From: Bordetella parapertussis
Lineage (GTDB): Bacteria > Pseudomonadota > Gammaproteobacteria > Burkholderiales > Burkholderiaceae_C
DNA length: 9,343 nucleotides
Direction of reading: 5' to 3'
Assembly: GCA_945873925.1 (NCBI GenBank)
Contig: CAMCES010000059.1
Coordinates: 1-9,343 of the forward strand
Part shown: piece after piece, positions 7,389-9,343 of the stretch
Layout: each line of letters opens with the position of its first letter
Position numbering within the stretch: the first letter of the stretch is position 1
Program-made: the position numbers and the translations under genes
Notes under the pieces: model-generated
Told to the model about the DNA's origin: nothing
Database searches by the model: none
What the model saw: only the letters and a program-made list of their open reading frames with translations

Positions 7389-7397
7389 CCAACCCTT

Positions 7398-7474
7398 CGG
7401 CGTGTAGCGCAGCCTGGTAGCGCACTTGCATGGGGTGCAAGGGGTCGCGAGTTCGAATCCCGCCACGCCGACCA
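7398..7474 (+). tRNA. tRNA-Pro, anticodon GGG
   Basis: A 77-nt cloverleaf reading CCC (and CCU by wobble) codons. The acceptor stem CGGCGTG pairs with CACGCCG and the D stem is GCGC/GCGC. The anticodon arm is CTTGC-ATGGGGT-GCAAG with GGG at 7432-7434. The variable loop is GGGTC, the T loop TTCGAAT, and ACCA is encoded at 7471-7474. C1-G72 and A73 are the identity features of bacterial tRNA-Pro. The T stem GCGAG/CCCGC contains one A-C mismatch at the fourth pair. The gene has its own -10 box upstream and a terminator 9 nt downstream. Confidence 0.97.
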
Positions 7475-7483
7475 ACATCAACC

Positions 7484-7521
7484 AAAAGGGTTGGTTCTCA
7501 TCAAGAACCAACCTTTTTTTT
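7484..7521 (+). terminator. Intrinsic terminator of tRNA-Pro
   Basis: GGTTGGTTCT (7489-7498) and AGAACCAACC (7504-7513) form a perfect 10-bp stem with the loop CATCA, followed by eight T (7514-7521). The A run before the stem (7484-7487) can pair with the T run, so a weak terminator in the other direction is also possible. Confidence 0.93.
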
Positions 7522-7546
7522 CTCTATCACATGCTTTGGGGCTGTC

Positions 7547-7921
7547 TTGAAAAAAACCTTGTTGATGCTTTGCTTGCTCAGTTTGAATGCCCAAGCGGAT
7601 TGGCGTTTGCTGCACACCGAGTCAGATAAATCGCAATATTTCATCGAGCCGACCAACACCGCATTGGTGGATGGATTTCACCGTGTTTGGGTTCTCCACA
7701 ATTTGCCCCAAGCCAATCCACACGGAACGCGGTCATTTCGTTCCATCGAAGAATATGACTGCAACCTCGGGCAAGCCCGTTTGATGCACATCACTGCCTA
7801 TGCAAGCGAAATGGGACTGGGCGAGCCATTGGGCAGGCGTTCGGGCACGGGCGCATGGGCCAAGCCAGAGGCCGGGTCGGTTGATCAATTGATCATGTCA
7901 AGCGTTTGCAAAACTCCTTGA
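7547..7921 (+). CDS. Secreted surface-adhesin-E-like protein (124 aa)
   Basis: I read this as a member of the surface-adhesin protein E family (Pfam Adhesin_E, named after Haemophilus protein E), small exported proteins that are mostly uncharacterised. TTG at 7547 gives MKKTLLMLCLLSLNAQA, a standard signal peptide cut before DW; TGGGG at 7537-7541 is a modest ribosome binding site. The alternative ATG at 7565 would lose the lysines. The mature part has the family pattern: DWRLL, YFIEP (31-35), RVWVLHNL (46-53), EEYDC (68-72), AYASEMGLGEP (84-94) and a final VC (120-121). The two Cys, 72 and 121, probably form a disulphide. The frame also runs upstream through the tRNA, but that part is not coding. 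The gene converges on the next with 3 bp between stops. Adhesion itself is not shown. Confidence 0.75.
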   Translation: MKKTLLMLCLLSLNAQADWRLLHTESDKSQYFIEPTNTALVDGFHRVWVLHNLPQANPHGTRSFRSIEEYDCNLGQARLMHITAYASEMGLGEPLGRRSGTGAWAKPEAGSVDQLIMSSVCKTP

Positions 7922-7924
7922 TTT

Positions 7925-8230
7925 CTATCTGGCGAGCATGACAGCCGTTTGCAATGCAAATGGCCTGAGGGCACTTTCTGGGGCTTGGCCATAACGGGGC
8001 ACTTCTGTGTTGGGGCGGGGTTTCACACCATGCGAAAGCATCCAGGCATTGTTGTAGGCGGGTATGTCGGTCGACTGTTCAGTGTTTTTGCCCGCACCCG
8101 CACCCATAAACCATTGCTTGCAAGGGTTGGTCAAAGGTGCGTTGGGTGCGCAGTATCGCCAGTGCTCTGCCAATGCAATGGTCGGCAAGAACAAGCTGAA
8201 AATGACTAAAAAAGTATTTTTCATACGCAT
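7925..8230 (-). CDS. Small secreted protein of unknown function (101 aa)
   Basis: I do not recognise this protein. It starts MRMKNTFLVIFSLFLPTIAL and is followed by AEHW, a clear signal peptide with cleavage likely after ALA at residue 21. The mature 80 residues have two Cys (27 and 37), which could pair, a Gly/Ala stretch (GAGAG, 43-47) and no membrane segment. AAGGA (8240-8244, read on the minus strand) lies 9 nt before the first ATG, which supports this start over the ATG two codons later. The signal peptide and ribosome binding site favour this strand over the overlapping + frame at 7949-8209. Stop codons of this gene and the convergent adhesin-like gene are 3 bp apart with no terminator between them. 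Confidence 0.6.
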   Translation of the reverse strand: MRMKNTFLVIFSLFLPTIALAEHWRYCAPNAPLTNPCKQWFMGAGAGKNTEQSTDIPAYNNAWMLSHGVKPRPNTEVPRYGQAPESALRPFALQTAVMLAR

Positions 8231-8243
8231 TTTTTTTATTCCT

Positions 8244-8271
8244 TAAATATTGATACGGATAACCCTGTCAA
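8244..8271 (-). promoter_or_regulatory. Candidate promoter of the 101-aa secreted protein gene
   Basis: On the minus strand a perfect TTGACA (8266-8271) is followed after 16 bp by TATTTA (8244-8249), a poor -10. The -35 overlaps one copy of a 9-bp direct repeat AACCCTGTC (plus strand, 8261-8269 and 8274-8282), which could be an operator. Weak evidence overall. Confidence 0.3.
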
Positions 8272-8317
8272 ACAACCCTGTCTGTGTGATGTCAATATGC
8301 AATTTCAATGCCCGGGT

Positions 8318-8561
8318 TTATTGACAGTCAAAACACAGGGTGTCGGGCAGCAATCGAGTCTTTAACTCAATGTCTATGGGTTTTTTGAATTTCATCGACT
8401 GGAGATGTACCCATGACTTCCATGGTTTGTCTGAAATATGGCGTGGCATCGCATGAGGCCAAGCCCATGCGTTGTGCCAAGTTTTGACTGCCGGGGGCGT
8501 TGACAAACCCGATCTGGTTTTGATCATGCGCCGGGTCGAAAACCAGCAGCGTTCTTATCAG
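8318..8561 (-). pseudogene. Decayed coding remnant with apparent frameshift, product unknown
   Basis: On the minus strand 8561-8367 reads as a 64-codon frame containing LLVFDPAHDQNQIGFVNAPG, then SQNLAQRMGLASCDATPYF and RQTMEVMGTSPVDEIQ, before a TGA. It has no ATG, GTG or TTG before codon 28. Just before the stop is a run of six A (plus-strand T at 8381-8386). Removing one A continues the protein in the next frame as KPIDIELKTRLLPDTLCFDC to TAA at 8318-8320, giving about 80 residues. The composition looks coding in both halves, unlike the Trp/His-rich ATG-started frame on the same strand (8527-8318). It begins right at the stop of the PEBP-like gene (8558-8560). I read it as an N-terminally truncated, frameshifted remnant. 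A sequencing error in the A run or a real small gene with an unusual start remains possible. I do not recognise the family. Confidence 0.4.
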
Positions 8562-9004
8562 TCAGCCGGCTGGCCAATCACACCTTGCAAGATGACGAAT
8601 TTGCCTGAAAAGGGTGCTTTGGCGGAGCCTTGGGATAGCAGCTGTTGATCTTGGCCAATGGCATCCACCTGGATTTGGTACTCGTGTCCCAAGGTGGTGA
8701 AGTTGTCTGGGCACGGGCCTTTGTAGTTCTCGAGTGCGCCGGCTGGGATTTGGTAAACGCTTGGGAAATCGCTGTCACTGACCACCTTGCCGCTGCCCCC
8801 GCCATGCTCGGGATTGCGGCTGTCTAAATCGATCATCTTGACCTGCAGGCTGCGAGTGCCAGGCGGGATGCGAGTTACCTTGATGCGCGGCGACGTGGCC
8901 GAGCAGTGGTGTGCAATCACCCAGCGAAACTCAACCACCAGCGGTGTTTGCGCAAAAACAATTTGCTGGAGCATGGCAAAGCCAAATACGAGCATCCATT
9001 TCAT
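8558..9004 (-). CDS. Secreted PEBP (YbhB/YbcL-like) family protein (148 aa)
   Basis: A phosphatidylethanolamine-binding-protein-like fold, as in bacterial YbhB/YbcL; the ligand and role of these bacterial proteins are largely unknown. ATG at 9004 follows GGAG (plus strand 9011-9014) by 6 nt. The frame can extend to a TTG at 9016, but that codon overlaps this ribosome binding site. MKWMLVFGFAMLQQIVFAQ is a signal peptide. The mature protein shows SPRI (38-41), IPPGTRSLQVKMIDLD (46-61), a His at 67 followed by GGGSG, YKGPCPDNF (94-102) and GHEYQIQVDAIG (106-117). These correspond to the family pattern SPxL...P.GT.S...DPD...H, GPCPP and H.Y.F.V.A. The usual HW pair is changed to HG. At 148 residues it is about the normal mature size. 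It is divergent from fhs across 157 bp. Confidence 0.72.
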   Translation of the reverse strand: MKWMLVFGFAMLQQIVFAQTPLVVEFRWVIAHHCSATSPRIKVTRIPPGTRSLQVKMIDLDSRNPEHGGGSGKVVSDSDFPSVYQIPAGALENYKGPCPDNFTTLGHEYQIQVDAIGQDQQLLSQGSAKAPFSGKFVILQGVIGQPAD

Positions 9005-9161
9005 TTTTTTCTCCAATCAATCAGTGTCTTCATCGCCGTGGACATGATACGGATTATCTTGCCCATTCGGGTAATCCTGACTGGTCTTGGATCCATGCAA
9101 ACTTCGCTATCAGCCAAGGCTGGCGTAAACTTGTTTTATTTAACCAACCCTTTTAAACATC
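9005..9161. promoter_or_regulatory. Divergent intergenic region with inverted repeats
   Basis: Between the PEBP-like gene (-) and fhs (+). It contains an imperfect inverted repeat with arms 9051-9059 and 9069-9077 (GGATTA ... TAATCC core, two G-T pairs) and a second one, CAGCC-AA-GGCTG (9111-9122). Either could be an operator for the divergent genes. No clear sigma-70 promoter is seen, and no purine-rich ribosome binding site precedes the fhs ATG. Confidence 0.35.
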
Positions 9162-9343
9162 ATGCGCAGTGACATCGACATCGCCCAGGCGGCAAGCCTT
9201 GAACGGATTCCACAGCTGGTCCAACGACACTTGAACATCTCCGATGCGCATTTATATGCTTACGGGCACCACAAAGCCAAGTTGTCGCTCAAGCACATTG
9301 CCGGTATGCCCGCCAAGCAAGACAGCAAGCTGATTTTGGTCAC
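9162..9343 (+). CDS. fhs: Formate-tetrahydrofolate ligase, N-terminal 60 codons (3' end outside window)
   Basis: Joins formate to tetrahydrofolate with ATP to give 10-formyl-THF for purine, Met-tRNA and one-carbon metabolism in the cytoplasm. The visible start MRSDIDIAQAASLERIPQLV is the family opening (SDIEIAQAA in homologues). It is followed by LYAYGHHKAKLSL, like the LYGKYKAKISL of known enzymes, and by KLILV, the strand before the nucleotide-binding P-loop, which lies beyond the window. The full protein should be about 550-560 residues. ATG at 9162 is the only possible start because an in-frame stop (TAA, 9141-9143) lies seven codons upstream with no other start codon. There is no Shine-Dalgarno-like sequence before it. 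Confidence 0.88.
   Translation, partial: MRSDIDIAQAASLERIPQLVQRHLNISDAHLYAYGHHKAKLSLKHIAGMPAKQDSKLILV

Noticed and set aside
7398..7474. tRNA-Pro as an active integration site for a mobile element
   Set aside because: No second copy of the tRNA 3' end and no integrase gene are present in the window.
7430..7546. Upstream extension of the adhesin-like gene into the tRNA and terminator
   Set aside because: The extension encodes tRNA and terminator sequence and would place the signal peptide in the middle of the protein. Starting at TTG 7547 gives a normal signal peptide.
7949..8209. Plus-strand open frame (86 codons) opposite the 101-aa secreted protein
   Set aside because: It has no ribosome binding site and no signal peptide or motif. 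The minus-strand frame has both a signal peptide and a good ribosome binding site.
8318..8527. ATG-started minus-strand frame of 69 codons taken as an intact gene
   Set aside because: Its first two thirds are Trp/His-rich and unlike a natural protein, and there is no ribosome binding site. Only its last third looks coding, as the continuation of the other frame.
8906..9172. Plus-strand open frames across the start of the PEBP-like gene
   Set aside because: They are antisense to its signal peptide region and the divergent gap, with no motif and no start signals.

Overview
The window is a stretch of a Gram-negative, probably betaproteobacterial (Burkholderiales, Comamonadaceae-like) chromosome. 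This placement is inferred from how the translated proteins read: PheS with the GMGPDRL form of motif 3, an IF3 N-terminus of the ATEFRDRR type, and a MerR-type regulator directly after ihfA. It also rests on gene order. No database search was possible.

Positions 1-7365 hold a classical translation operon on the + strand: the 3' part of thrS, then infC, rpmI, rplT, pheS, pheT, ihfA and a small MerR-family regulator. The order thrS-infC-rpmI-rplT-pheS-pheT-ihfA is the same as in Escherichia coli. The products are two aminoacyl-tRNA synthetases (Thr, Phe), initiation factor IF3, ribosomal proteins L35 and L20, and one subunit of the DNA-bending protein IHF. infC should start at an ATC codon at 1530, 22 codons upstream of the first in-frame ATG. 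This rare start is the known device by which IF3 controls its own synthesis. A small hairpin followed by eight T lies directly before the infC ribosome binding site.

Positions 7383-7521 hold a complete tRNA-Pro(GGG) gene with encoded CCA, a perfect TATAAT box and a strong intrinsic terminator.

Positions 7547-9004 are an accessory-looking patch of small secreted proteins: a surface-adhesin-E-like protein on +, then on the - strand an unrecognised secreted protein of 101 residues, a decayed coding remnant with an apparent frameshift at a run of six A, and a secreted PEBP (YbhB/YbcL-like) protein. The + and - genes converge with only 3 bp between stop codons.

From 9162 to the window end the + strand carries the first 60 codons of formate-tetrahydrofolate ligase (fhs), which supplies one-carbon units. 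Its 157-bp upstream gap contains inverted repeats but no clear ribosome binding site.

I see no CRISPR array, insertion sequence, phage gene or defence system. The points most worth a second look are the regulatory structures around infC and pheS and the broken gene near 8318-8561. I found no convincing new biological system.
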